Source: Eutreptiella sp. 'Long Island Sound 2002' (taxonomy: Eukaryota; Euglenozoa; Euglenophyceae; Eutreptiales; Eutreptiaceae). Taken from it: DNA of 64,000 nt. How positions within the stretch are numbered: the stretch's first letter is position 1; each line of letters opens with the position of its first letter. The notes under the pieces were generated by a model that was given only the letters and a program-made list of their open reading frames with translations, had not been told where the DNA came from and did not search any database. A program made the position numbers and the translations under genes. Location: the NCBI GenBank assembly GCA_964036045.1, contig OZ038379.1, positions 113,034,611-113,098,610 of the forward strand. Direction: 5' to 3'. Shown piece by piece: positions 33,600-43,940 of the stretch.

Positions 33600-34354
33600 A
33601 GTGGTATCTTCCCAGGGAGAGTCATCCGAGGTGGTAATAGACTTCCATCTTCCGCATGACATGAGTTCTTACATGGTGGCACCATTGCGTACCAACATCG
33701 TTGCTCCCATGCGCCTCCATGCATACCATCTGAGGTGGGAGTTCTCCGAGTTGGCCAATGGGCGCACCATGGTGGACTGGATGACAGCACGTCCTCCTTT
33801 GACCAAGTTTTGGGTGGGTCTCCTCCCCAGACGAAGGGCAGTGGCTTTGATGAAACCCAGGAGCCTGCGGACGTACGAGCTGACCGGTCTCTTGATCCAT
33901 TGCATCTGCGTTTTTCTGTTTAAGAACGAAATCAATCCTCCCGATTGATCGACATCCTCGACCCGTATGGATGCAGTCTCCCCAATTCTGTTGCAGCAGG
34001 CAATCGCGACGATAGCCAGGGCTGTGACTAGGAGCTCTTCGTTGGTGATGGCGTGTTCCGCCATGGCCGCCAGCGCCGAGAGGGAGCCCCAACCAAACGC
34101 CGCCAAGTGGCCGACCTTATCCTTCGTGCGAACAACTCTCTAGATGGACCGAGGGATAAATCCGTCGCCGATTTCGGCTTCCTCCAGGAGGCGACAGGTT
34201 GATATTGCTTGCGGCATATCGGACCATGTCTGCTAAAGTCGGTACAAGGCCAAGCGGTATTCCCTGAGTACGGGCATCGGCGTAAAGGCCTTGCCCTAAG
34301 GATGTTGAGGTGACGCTCATACATGTCGAGCGTCGAGCTGGCCCAGGACTGCAT
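33600..34354 (-). pseudogene. Tyrosine recombinase of the PAT-type element
   Basis: The N-terminal SAM-like part begins SWASSTLDMYERHLNI and, after a frame change, GLVPTLADMVRYAASNI. The catalytic part reads LAIVAIACCNRIGETASIRV (first catalytic Arg), FLNRKTQ (candidate Lys), and WYAWRRMGATMLVRNGATM, the HxxR box in which Arg is kept and the His position is Tyr. After an in-frame TAA it continues with CGRWKSITTSDD, the GRWxS block that precedes the nucleophile. The expected Tyr is not evident there, although a second frame reads MEVYYHL. Substituted catalytic positions and stops show decay. Confidence 0.72.
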
Positions 34355-34613
34355 AAAGGTTGTCTTCCATGAAACGGATTCAGACGTCTCTCTGAGGGCT
34401 TGGAACTTATGGGAGCACTAGTAAAAGGGGGGCTCTGTTGACGCTGCCGGGCACGGGGTTTCATGTGGACTTCTTGCAAAGCCATTCCCAATGGCGTCCC
34501 CCGACGCGGTCACATTCACCCAGCGGTCAGCGGTCGGTTCGGAACTCACGGCCCCCTGCCGTGACGAGATATTCGATCCAATTTCGTTGTAAAAATTTGT
34601 ACTTGCCACGCCA

Positions 34614-35360
34614 CTAGAACTCCGAGTGTGACGACCACCCGTCCCGCGACGGTGTACGAGATCTGGATGAGGGTGACCCCGATCTGGTCCTGCGGCGCAA
34701 AGATTTACCCCTCTTGGAAGAACGACGCGACTTCCCGGACGACCGTTTGGACGAGCCCCTAGATGGAGAGCTTCGGTACCTGCCATACTTCTTGCTATAT
34801 GCACGATGCTTGGTGGTCAGTAGCCGCCAGAGATCTGCCACATTCACCCCGGGATCGTCAAGGATATCCAACTCCACCGCACGTTTGATGAGCTCCGCCA
34901 GTTCATGCATCCACTCGGCAACTCCTGGCCCCTCCAAAAATTGCTCAATGACCTCTGGTGTGATAGGACCATCCTTGTGCGGCATGGACTTGCTCTTGCC
35001 CTTGGACTAGGATTCCTTTTTCATCTGGGCCCTGAGATCTCGGATCTCCTGATGAAGAGAGGATATATCCTGCGAAGCCCCTTGTGGGGCATCGCTAGGT
35101 TTTGGGGGCTGTGCCACAGCAACAAACTTGGCCAGAGTGGAATCATAAGTGTGGCCATCCCCTCCGTGAGGGTGGGTATATATTTACCCTGCTTCTGACA
35201 TCTCAGCGAATTTTCAGCGACTATACGGGTCAGATAATCCCCTCGTATCCTTTGTACCCATGCTGGGAACCCGTTTTCCAAGAATGCGCGCAGCACTGCG
35301 ATCTCCGGATCCATGTCGTCCGCAGGACGTTTGCTGCCGTTCGAACCATCGTTTGGGGCA
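34614..35360 (-). pseudogene. gag-like ORF of the PAT-type element
   Basis: The start is taken at MPAPNDGSNGSKRPADD (about 35363), directly after repeat A1. It reads AVLRAFLENGFPAWVQRIRG, changes frame near 35.15 kb, then reads a coiled-coil stretch (ISSLHQEIRDLRAQMKKES), a TAG near 35010, then PITPEVIEQFLEGPGVAEWM and LDDPGVNVADLWRLL. It ends in an Arg/Ser-rich tail (GSSKRSSGKSRRSSKRGKS) at 34614. A helical domain with a basic RS-rich tail suits a nucleocapsid-like protein. Confidence 0.6.
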
Positions 35361-35367
35361 GGCATGA

Positions 35368-35478
35368 CAATGGATGCAAATAGCAACACAAATACAAAAT
35401 AACTGAATCCGTCAACAAAGGTTAAGAATGGGGCCGCTTGTAAAGCAGCCCTTTAAGCAGAGCATGAAAGGTCGTTTT
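35368..35478. repeat. Split direct repeat A1 of the PAT-type element
   Basis: Partner of A2 at 30936-31049. It also defines the right edge of the element, because satellite sequence resumes immediately afterwards with TTTTGCGTGTTGTGCAGTGC. Confidence 0.85.
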
Positions 35479-35830
35479 TTTTTGCGTGTTGTGCAGTGCC
35501 TCCTCGCCTGTATGGAACACCTTGGGTTGCCCCACAACTCAATAAGGGCAAGGCAAAATGTTCAATGGCCCAACAGAGAGGATCGCGGTTAAGGTTGTCA
35601 AAATGAAGGGCGAAAATGCCAAAATGCACCAACAACAAAACTTTAAATTCGTCAGGGTGGTTTCTAAAGAGGTGTGCAAACTTTGGTCTCGATTTTTTTG
35701 GGTGATGTGTTCCGCCTTCTGGCCTCTATGGAACACGTTGGGTTGCTTCACAACTAAACGGGGGTACGGCACAATTGATGGCCAAACGGAATAGATCGGA
35801 GGTGGTTTTCGGTGGGTGGCATGTTGTGTC
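35479..35830. repeat. ~190-bp satellite, right flank of the PAT-type element
   Basis: About two monomers, each carrying TGTTGTGCAGTGCCTCC or a variant, GGAACAC(C/G)TTGGGTTGC, ATGGCCCAACAG, AAAATGCCAAAATG and CAAACTTTGGTCTCGATTTT. The left flank ends at TTTGGTCTCAAGG, so the insertion lies just after this word. Confidence 0.7.
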
Positions 35831-37040
35831 CATTCAGAGACACCCTTCAGAAACTACTTGGTGGCCAAGTTTCTAGATGTGCAAACTAAACTAGATATTT
35901 GCGGACAGCTCGCCAAGGCCACGCGCCCGCGTTCTGAGATTCAAAGACTAAAGAGGGATAGCACCTGGGGAAGAGAACAAGGACGAAGAGTCAAACATGG
36001 CCACTTTGCAACTTTCTCAGTCTAGCATCCAGGAGATGCTCGAGTGCGACAAAGACATGTACAAAGCTTGCTTTGAGCAACTGCCAAAGGCCCCGCTTTG
36101 TCGAGCTCTCCCACCGTTAGCCCGGTAGCTTGGAGTTGGGCAACAACATCGCCGAGGGTTGAAGTCACAGAGGGTCCACCCCTAACACTTCGTGTTGCGG
36201 CTTATCGATGGAAATAAGATGGGCTTTGTGATCTGCGAACTTGAGAGGTCCTTCTTCGCGCTCAAAATGATAGGCGTGAGGCTGCCTCAACATCGTCCCT
36301 GTGTTCCCTCCGGCAAAATCTTCGTTCGTAGGTACGTAGCTCACATATGCTTGCAACCAGTTCGGTGTGATTCTCAGCCTTGGAGCGCCTTATTACCCAC
36401 ATTTTGTTGACAATACCTGTTTGCTCTTGGGGGCGCAACCAGTTGATACACCTTGGCCACCCAGCAACCTCCCGCCTTTTCTGTCCCCTTCTTCTCCTCA
36501 TCCTAGAGCCGGCAAGGCCATTGGTCCTCTGTTTCCTTCTTTTTCCTCTCGGTGCCACTCTTGAGATTCACAGTGCAGTTGTCGTCCTCTATCGCCCGCT
36601 TCCGCATTGCGGCTCTTTCTCTCCTATCCGGCTGCTTGTGTCGCCCCTTGCCTCTCTACTGCGTTGTAGTGGGGCTTGGTGCGGCGCACTCTTTCAGCTA
36701 TGCCGTGCTCTTGCGGTTCCTCTCTCTCTGTCTCTCTCGCTCTCTCTACCTTTGTCTCCGCCTCTGCCTCTTCATGCAGTTGCTACCCATTTAGGGTCCT
36801 CGCCGCGTTCTTCTCCGCTTTCTGGGGGGTACCTAGTTTGCCGCATGCACGATGTCCCCTGGGTCCTCCCATGTCGTACCTTTGCCGTCATACCAACAGT
36901 GGGCACAAGGCGTGTTTTCATGTTTTCCTCTGTGCAGACGTTGAATCCCACCACCTTGCCATCGCCAATCCTCACCATTCGGCCCACAAGTCCATTGGCC
37001 CTTCTCCACTCGGCCCAATGGTGCCCTCCTCATTGCTTGT
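35831..37040. other. No recognised gene; CT-rich tract
   Basis: Short plus- and minus-strand frames without motifs. A polypyrimidine microsatellite of TCTC repeats lies at about 36718-36780. It opens hydrophobic Leu/Ser-rich false frames around it. Confidence 0.4.
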
Positions 37041-37472
37041 TTGTGCACATGCTCCCCACAGGAGTCGCTAACGGTTGGTGGATGGCCCTCTTTGCACCCT
37101 CCTCTTGGGGGGGAGGGGGTTGGCTTGTTGTTCTACAAGTGGTGCCATACCAGCAACCTAGGAGGGATCACAACTGTGGAGCCAAGTGAGCAAGGAGATG
37201 ACTTTTGGCCAAATTGTTCAAGGCATGGGTGTGATTGTGAGAACACGGCAGCCCCTTGCAATGCCATACAGTTACGCTTGTGTTCCCCATTTCCCATGAT
37301 ATCCAGCTCATCAGAAGTGGTGAGCACACACCACTTGCTCCCACTAGGTTGGGAGTGGCAGCAAACATCCAAAGGCCGGGTGTTCTATGTGAATCAAGCC
37401 AAACACGAGACCACACGGGACTTCAAGCTGGCCTATTTCTTGGTCATGATGCCCGTAGAGAGTAGGCGATAA
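37041..37472 (+). CDS. WW-domain fragment, possible host exon
   Basis: A 143-codon plus-strand frame. Residues 99-128 read LLPLGWEWQQTSKGRVFYVN followed by QAKHETTRDF, a good match to a WW domain (LPxGW, GRxYYVN, TT). WW domains bind proline-rich peptides in eukaryotic signalling and RNA-processing proteins. The second signature Trp is replaced by Arg (TTRDF instead of TTWxxP), so binding is probably lost, or an exon boundary lies there. The rest of the frame is Cys-rich without a known motif. It could be an exon of a spliced gene or a pseudogene fragment. No other exon was identified. Confidence 0.4.
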   Translation: MCTCSPQESLTVGGWPSLHPPLGGEGVGLLFYKWCHTSNLGGITTVEPSEQGDDFWPNCSRHGCDCENTAAPCNAIQLRLCSPFPMISSSSEVVSTHHLLPLGWEWQQTSKGRVFYVNQAKHETTRDFKLAYFLVMMPVESRR

Positions 37473-38104
37473 ACCGTACTCCTTTCTAGGATGTGACATC
37501 GAACTGAGCATATTGTAAAAACCAATGCATACCTTGTTTTGCGAACAAGTAGGGTGCTTACATTCACAGTATGTGGGTTAGAACGGCTCATTTGGTGGCA
37601 CAAGGCCATTGTTGTGGGCATTACTTGGGGTGTGCACGTTCTTACATGCTTAGAAATGTCCGAATGGCTGTTGTTTGTGGTTCCTTGATGAATGAGTGTG
37701 TCTTTGATTGGGTTTAAATCATACAAGCCCGAGCGTGGTGATTGGCCATATCGTGGGTCGGTGGTGAGTCGGGGCTGAGGGCCTTCCCGCTTGGGGGTTT
37801 GGATGTGGACGGGTCGGGTGGTGGTGCCGTGGGTGGCTGCTGTAGATTGTGTTGATTGAAGTGCCCCCCTCCATGGTGCTTCGCGTCACGCACAAAGATG
37901 ATCTTTTGATGACAGGCTCACAGGGGAGTGTAGATTGGGAAAGGGGCGCATCATGGGTTGCACAGACAGACCCCATGTTATGGTACATAAGACAAATTTC
38001 CATAACTAAAACCAGTCTACGCAACACAAAAGTGGGCTACAGGAAAAAGAAAAGAGGGAGGGTCATGTAGCACGCTCGCGTGCATGCACCAGAAGCGTGC
38101 ATAC
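37473..38104. other. No recognised gene
   Basis: Nothing beyond short frames. It could be an intron or the downstream flank of the exon at 38105-38416, which is read leftwards. Confidence 0.35.
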
Positions 38105-38416
38105 CTTCAAAATGTATCTACTGTTCAGGAGCCAGTCTGGAAACTCCGGTACATCAACAGAGTTGCAGATGATGAAGATGTGGTTTTCCAGTTCAGGTAG
38201 TTTGCGCTGGAGGGTTTTGAGGTCATGGCCCTCCAAATGCCAGTAGACCAGCGAGCGGTTGTACATTCGCACGGGATCAAACTTCGGCTTCTTCCGTCCG
38301 AAGAGCCAGTTATCAGACTCAAACTGGAAGTCTGCCAGGTGCATGAATCCCATCCTGTGTGAATCAGAGGGGCGCTTGCACGCGGGGGTGAGGTATGCAC
38401 ACACCAAAATCTGCCA
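38105..38416 (-). CDS. Candidate internal exon, unknown protein
   Basis: A compact, well-composed minus-strand frame (FMHLADFQFESDNW, KPKFDPVRMYNRSLVYWHLE, LKTLQRKLPELENHIFIICN, PEFPDWLLNSRYILK) is bounded by a pyrimidine tract plus AG (CCCTCCCAATGGCCAG) at about 38417 and a strong donor (GAAG then GTATGC) at 38104. Base composition is balanced, unlike the surrounding repeats. The mixed hydrophobic/aromatic pattern is that of a globular enzyme, but I do not recognise the family. This and the membrane protein gene at 43.9 kb are the best candidates for non-mobile host genes in the window. Confidence 0.45.
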
Positions 38417-39385
38417 CTGGCCATTGGGAGGGGGGGGGTGGATCATTCGGGGCTACACCGCATGTGTGACATCTGGGCCTGTGGTGGACGGAGAGCACAA
38501 AAGAATATTTCCTGCATGTAAAAATACTCATGTTGCAGAGAAACAACATGCAAAAGATATCAACACAAGAAAGTGAATCTGCTGCTGCTGTTGTTGTTTT
38601 GCTGTCAACACTGTGACTGTGCAGTCTCTCCTACTTACCCTTCACCTCTGCTTGGCCTGCCTCTGAAGGGGACAGGGATTGGGTTGCTCTCGTAAAGATG
38701 CTACTGAATTGTGTGTGGCTGATGTGTGCACACACGCCGGCCTGTGATGTAGCATGGAGATCAAGTCTGAATGCATGTACAGTATGCACGTGTTATGAAA
38801 AGGAAATCACACGGAAGCCACTGTCCCCTGTGGTTTTGAGCTTTACCAGCATCGCAGATGGGTGGTCTTGCAGCTGTTGAGCACCCATGCCATTGATCTC
38901 CCAGGCTACGAACCAAGTCCATCTCCCTGAGCCCAACATCTGCTGCACCCCAGAGCAGGGCTGTGTAATAACGGGGAGGTGGGAGGAGGAGGAGGAAGAG
39001 GAGGAGGAGGAGGAGGACTAGTGTACGGTAATGGGCCGTCCACTGCGCCGAAGGCTGGTCATGGGACGGAACTTCGACTCACCCTCTGCGCTCCACCTTA
39101 CGCATACTCTGTAGCCTCATGAGTGTACGACCCACTACCCGGGAGACCCTCCGGTGTATTGCGCCCCATGAGACTGTTCCCCAGGCGCCCCATTGAGAGC
39201 CTAGTGGAGTACCGTAGGGCGTCCTTTCACACACACGTGTCCAGACTGCGGCTACAGTGATTCCCCCGGTATCTCAATCAGATTAAGCGTGTCCCCTGGG
39301 TTGAAGTCGATGTGCGGCGCACATTGCGGTATGGCACCATGTTCCCTTGATGTGGCACAGCAAAGTAGGCAATGATCGAGAGAAG
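38417..39385. other. No recognised gene; two trinucleotide repeats
   Basis: CTG/TTG repeat at about 38579-38597 and a GGA-rich tract at about 38977-39018. No protein motif was seen. Confidence 0.45.
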
Positions 39386-39706
39386 TCATTCAAACCAATT
39401 GACATTCCAAGTTGATGTTGTTAGTTGCTGCATCGGAATACGATAGTCTTGATAGTCCTCGATAACTGGTATGGCCAATGATGTGGAGATTGCCCTGAAT
39501 ACTTGGTGCATGATTGCCGCTTGTGATGTAAACTTCCTGTGCTGGTCTTGATTGATACATGTCACGTACCCGCGATGTTCTGCATATCCATACCTCATAG
39601 ACCAATATGTGATACCTACAAAACACCCTTTTATTTGTAATGGCTTTGGAGTGTCCACAAATGCCACTGAGGGTGTACCTACAGGGGTCGCAGGCCATTT
39701 TCCCAC
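39386..39706 (-). CDS. Unknown ORF
   Basis: A 106-codon frame with protein-like composition (CFVGITYWSMRYGYAEHRGY, FRAISTSLAIPVIEDYQDYR). An overlapping frame (40124-39390) has more low-complexity content and is judged a shadow. No family was recognised. It could belong to the downstream side of the LINE or be an independent exon. Confidence 0.22.
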   Translation of the reverse strand: MGKWPATPVGTPSVAFVDTPKPLQIKGCFVGITYWSMRYGYAEHRGYVTCINQDQHRKFTSQAAIMHQVFRAISTSLAIPVIEDYQDYRIPMQQLTTSTWNVNWFE

Positions 39707-39867
39707 AAATTCTATTGCCTTCGGCAGTGCACCTCGAAGAGAGGTTGACAGTCAGCCAATCAGTCCCTGAGCCAGCAAGCAGGCAGTCAGACAGATACAC
39801 ACAGTTTGGGTTTTTTGTCAGTAGCAGATACGGCCCCAAGCAGCACGGAGGTCCTTCCCTGGAATCC

Positions 39868-40050
39868 AGGTAGTGGCCGAGTGGTAACGCAGCCGGCCGG
39901 CATCCGTGTGGTCGGCGGTTCGAACCCCAGTCTGCGCACTTTGGCGCCGCCGCCGGCGGCGGCGCTAAAATTTGGCAGACTAGGGTTCGAACCGACGCCT
40001 GCACATCCGGAAGCGGCTGCGTTACCATTGGACCGCTGACCGTATTACAA
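39868..40050. repeat. Inverted pair of tRNA-derived SINE-like heads
   Basis: Plus strand from 39868: TGGCCGAGTGGTAACGCAGC (pol III box A type) and, about 45 bases on, GGCGGTTCGAACCCCAGTC (box B type). The reverse complement of 39970-40050 reads GGTCCAATGGTAACGCAGCC and later GTCGGTTCGAACCCTAGTC. The two heads are homologous and face each other across a GC palindrome (GCGCCGCCGCCGGCGGCGGC). The T-stem does not pair beyond two base pairs and no acceptor stem is seen, so neither is a working tRNA. Confidence 0.6.
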
Positions 40051-40725
40051 GCGCCGTGCGTCCTCACTGCTTGTAGCCTATTAAGCAAAAACTTTTGACC
40101 CCCCCCCCCCCCACCCACCCTCAAAAAAGTGATATCCAGTTTTAGGGGGTAGAGGCCTCAAAATCAAAAAATCCATTGGGGGATGCTCTTATTGGGCAAA
40201 ATAATGATTTTACAAGGGGTTGGACATCCAATATCATGCCTTGGGGTATGCTACGCGAATGACCCCAAAAAAGGGGGGTATATGACGCCCGCGCCTGCGC
40301 TTGATCTAACAACCTCTCTTCGAGGTGATTCTGTCACATACCAGTATAGGACTGGGGAGAGGTCTGGAGACGGCAAAAACATATGAGGTATATGTACGTT
40401 CATTGAGTACAGATGAGCTATCTGATACAAAAGTGGTGGTGATGGCCACAACACTGTGTCTCCCGTCCACGGGTCCCATTGTCTATGTAAGCTCTCTAGG
40501 TTCGTAAGGATGTGTGCTGTCATGCCGTACGGATTGCGTGGCACGGATTGCGTGTATTCTTGGTATGCCGGTAACAGTGGTGGACCTTCTATGTGTTGGA
40601 CTTTGTACCATGTGGTGAGAAGGGATCCCAGAATTTGTGTCATCATGGTGTTAGTGGCTCCATGCTTAGTCGCCATGTGCATGGATTGGGACGAGATTTC
40701 CCCTGTCAAACCGATGATACATAAA

Positions 40726-41409
40726 TCATGTGGGACACTCATGTACTTGACTGGATTCACTGACAACACAATGTGCCCTGTGGGCGTAGCAACCAAAATT
40801 CCCCAGGGGGTAGGCAGGCTTCTGTGCCATGACGGGTTCAAGGATGGGAGAAGATGACTGAGTTTGACATATATGTACCATGTCTGTAGAAAAAGGAGTG
40901 GGTGGTCTGCATGTGCGTGTGTGAGTGATGGGCAACCTGCACAGGGTACACTTGGCATCTGACAGGTGTTGTATGTGATGCCTCTGTGTGACTGTCTGTA
41001 AATGTACTGACCATAGCAGTTCACCACGCATCACTGTACTCGCGTACAATGCATATTGAGTGTGACGGCATGCATATGTTACTCCATGTTGTGTGCTGTA
41101 CATCTCCTGCAACTTGTGTTCAATGTATGTCGACAGATCATGTTTCTGTGAACCTGTCACCGTGAAAATTGCTTGCTCTGTGTCCAAATCTGTGATCCAT
41201 CCCACTTGTCGCTGTTTTTTTTGTACTGTGTTTTTGGCTTCTTGATCCACGGCATCCAGTATTCTGTATAGAACTGTGCCAGTTCTGTGAGAGTGGGTAT
41301 GCTTGGGTGGAACAAATGATTTAACCAAAAGACGGCATGCTTGCAAAAGTTTTTCGATGATGGGGGTTGTAGCATCATTTTCTGCTTGCAGTGCTCGGAT
41401 GTATGACAT
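40726..41409 (-). pseudogene. C-terminal part of the LINE with CCHC-type motif
   Basis: The frame contains HLSDAKCTLCRLPITHTRTC, a Cys-x2-Cys-x6-His-x3-Cys arrangement typical of the C-terminal zinc knuckle of non-LTR elements, preceded by QTVTQRHHIQHL. An overlapping frame (41027-40251) continues past a frame change with a long, tyrosine-rich extension that has no recognised motif. Confidence 0.5.
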
Positions 41410-41439
41410 TGAGTCAATGTACGTATGTCCCCTGAAACA

Positions 41440-41676
41440 CTATTGTCCATTGTCAACGGACTGCAGAGTCGTTCCGATGCGCAACAAAATCCAAGCAACA
41501 TATAGTTCTACCGCGTATGAATGATCCAGAGAGAGGGGGAATACAACCGGGTACAGGGTATATTGATATGTCTGAGTGCATACGACAGCTATGCACCCTC
41601 CACAGCGTCCATCTGGATACCATGATCCATCTGTCATGAAGAGGGGGTCCTGCGGTATATGTGTGATGGCTGGCAA
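41440..41676 (-). pseudogene. RNase H domain of the LINE
   Basis: The block FMTDGSWYPDGRCGGCIAVV, followed by SLDHSYAVELYVAWILLRIG, matches an RNase H fold: a first catalytic Asp in TDGS and a Glu in the AVEL helix. The later catalytic Asp falls in a region broken by a frame change. A stop follows at 41440. Confidence 0.65.
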
Positions 41677-42336
41677 CTAAGCTGTGAGAGGGTACGAAGT
41701 TGGGATGGGTTTAGGGAGAAGATCATACTGCCATATAGGAATGGGCCAGCCCTTTTGTTTAGCTTTTTGCTGCGTCCGGTATCCCTCTAACATCCATGCA
41801 TGTATTTGATTGGCTTCCATGGGATGGCTTGCTTTATGCATGGGTATATCGTCATCCATCTCCATGATGGATGAGGGGAAATGTGTCTCTATACCCATGT
41901 GGTGCATCAAAATGAGAAAACGTGAGTGGTCTGTGTAATGTACTGGACAAATGCTGGAAAGAGGATGTTGAATACAGGACATATGTTCACTGAAAATCTG
42001 TCAAGCACGCCACAGACTCCGCAAAACTGAGTATCTGACAACCGGATTTGTATGAATGACCTGTTTGATGTAATTGAGCAAAAATTGCTGTAACATGACT
42101 ATCGTGGTGGGCTGTATGCCTGTCCATCCAGCTTCCAAGGGCTGTAAAAACAATGCTGACGGGAGAGAATCCCAATTAGCCGTGGTACGAAGCGCTAACA
42201 CTGCTGGGTGATCTAATAGACACATTGATCCTGGTGATGGAGGTCTGATTCCCCCAGCCATCTATGTGCCCCCCCCCCCCCCCGCTGATGCATTGTACAT
42301 CAAAATGGGGTAGTTTGCTGGTAACTTGATGTATCT

Positions 42337-43361
42337 CTATACTATACTGGCTCTGCGAGATGTGTTCATCATTTTTATGAAGTCATTGCTGTGAAAAATG
42401 TGTGGCATGGCATGTCTACCCAATAACCGGATGTATGTCTTTCCGTCTGCCATTGGAGCTGCACTTCCTCCAGCCAAAATGTCTGGCCTGTCAAAAATGA
42501 CTTGCAAGCCCTGGCGGCGCGTCACCGCTACCAAAAGTTTAACTGTGGATGTGTGAAGATGTGTCATTATACCTGCTTGATACAAATTTATCAAAAGCGG
42601 TTGGATGTCTGATACTTGATCCAGGAGATAAGTGGTATCATCCATGTAAGCCACATGTCCAAAATCTCTACATTTTGATTGTGGGTTGGGAATAACATGC
42701 AAAACCATGCGAATTCTGAGTTCCAAAAGGATACAAAACAAGAGTGCTGACATTGAGCACCCTTGTGCAATACCTGCTCTGAATTTGGTAGGCCTTTGGC
42801 AATTCCATTTTTTCCGCCCATGTGCAAAGTGGCACCTGTGGCTGCATTCATGAGAATATATATAAGGTGGGAGGGGAAGTGAAGTAAGCGAAGTATGCCT
42901 TCCAATGTATGGTGTTGTACTGATCCAAAAGCGTGTGTGACATCGTCAAACACCATACAAACAAGCAGATCTACAAACCATCTGTCCAAGATGTGGTCAT
43001 GTATGACCCGAAGCGTGTCTATGGCTGATGCACCACCGTGGAGAGCAAATTGAGAAGGGGGAATAGCATGCGCTGCGCATAGGATGGGAGTGAGAAATTG
43101 CTTCAGACATGCTGAGAAAACCTTCCAAATGGTAGTGAAGTTTAGCACTGGTCTGGCATTTGCAATGGGTCCGTGTGGTATTTTATTAGGCAATGCATAA
43201 AAATCACCTTGGAACACCTTGTGCAGGTATTCTCCATGATACCATCGGTTATAGGTCTGTACTAAGTGTTCCAATTGTGTGTCCCGCAAGAAACGTAGAA
43301 ATTTGTACCAGTTGTGGTACAACGAGCACAAACCGACATTGAGCAATTTGTTACACAGCAT
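42337..43361 (-). pseudogene. Reverse transcriptase of the LINE
   Basis: Blocks in order: HGPIANARPVLNFTTIWKVF (motif 1/2), PSQFALHGGASAIDTLRVIH (motif 2a with the expected FxxxxGaxxaidxl), LLVCMVFDDVTHAFGSVQHH (motif A, Asp present), and MGGKNGIAKGLPNSE (start of motif B). A frame change near 42.75 kb leads to MSALLFCILLELRIRMVL and motif C VAYMDDTTYLLD. Both catalytic aspartates of motif C are kept. The sequence is interrupted by one frame change and ends at a stop near 42337. Confidence 0.75.
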
Positions 43362-43940
43362 TCACACCGGTAGAAAGATACAGCACACATACTCACATCA
43401 GAACAAGAAAGCACGAATCAGGGAAGCATGGAATCTGGTACAACTGGAACGTAAACTACACTGCACACAGCTAATGAAACAAATGTCCCAAGAAAGCCCC
43501 TGTACCGAAGAATCTTTCGCACAGGACCACAGACCAAAATAGAACCCATGTTTGTATCAGGTATCCCCACACCCACAGAACTACGTGGTTTGGTTCGAAT
43601 GGACCAATTTCGATAGAGACACTTGGCCTCCCCTCTCACAATACCAGATCTACAATTCACAGTCCAGATGATACGATACACATTGTCAAATGCATCTCAT
43701 ACCACCCCTTATCATGACCTCTTGGAGTACATTTGTGAGGTTTGCAGGTGGTCCAAAAATCTTTTCTGCCGCCTGCAGTACTGCCGTTGAAAAATTCTGA
43801 CACATATCTTTCAGTGTGTCTGACGTGGTGAGTAAAAACTCATCAAATGCTGCCTAATACCGGTTTTTCATGGCAGGTGTTAGCACCTTAGGACTGACAA
43901 TGCTGGGGGGCGGGGGCTGTGAAGGTGAATGTCCTATGCT

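Larger units (their letters stand above)
30808..35478 (-). mobile_element. PAT/Kangaroo-type tyrosine-recombinase retroelement
   Basis: A 4.67-kb element on the minus strand with split direct repeats in the order A1 - ORFs - B1 - A2 - B2: A1 35478-35368, B1 31100-31051, A2 31049-30936, B2 30855-30808. This arrangement is the hallmark of PAT-like members of the DIRS order. Contents in transcription order are a basic gag-like ORF, a tyrosine recombinase, an unassigned ORF, and reverse transcriptase/RNase H. The recombinase lies before the reverse transcriptase, unlike classic DIRS-1. It is inserted in a ~190-bp satellite without a target-site duplication, as expected of recombinase-mediated integration. 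All ORFs carry stops or frame changes. Confidence 0.85.
40251..43361 (-). mobile_element. Decayed LINE (non-LTR retrotransposon) with RNase H
   Basis: Minus-strand order: reverse transcriptase (43361-42337), RNase H (41676-41440), then a region with a Cys/His motif and a long C-terminal part (41409-40251). No endonuclease domain is recognisable upstream of 43.4 kb, so the 5' end is missing or unrecognised. Frame changes and stops occur throughout. RNase H in a LINE occurs in several lineages, for example the I group. I do not assign a clade. Confidence 0.7.

Noticed and set aside
36715-36800. A hydrophobic transmembrane gene around the TCTC tract
   Set aside because: The Leu/Ser-rich frames are created by the CT microsatellite. 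Flanking sequence shows no continuing protein signal.
39868-39950. A tRNA gene (Ser/Leu-like box A and box B)
   Set aside because: The T-stem pairs at only two positions, no acceptor stem forms, and a diverged inverted partner lies 40 bases away. This is a tRNA-derived repeat.
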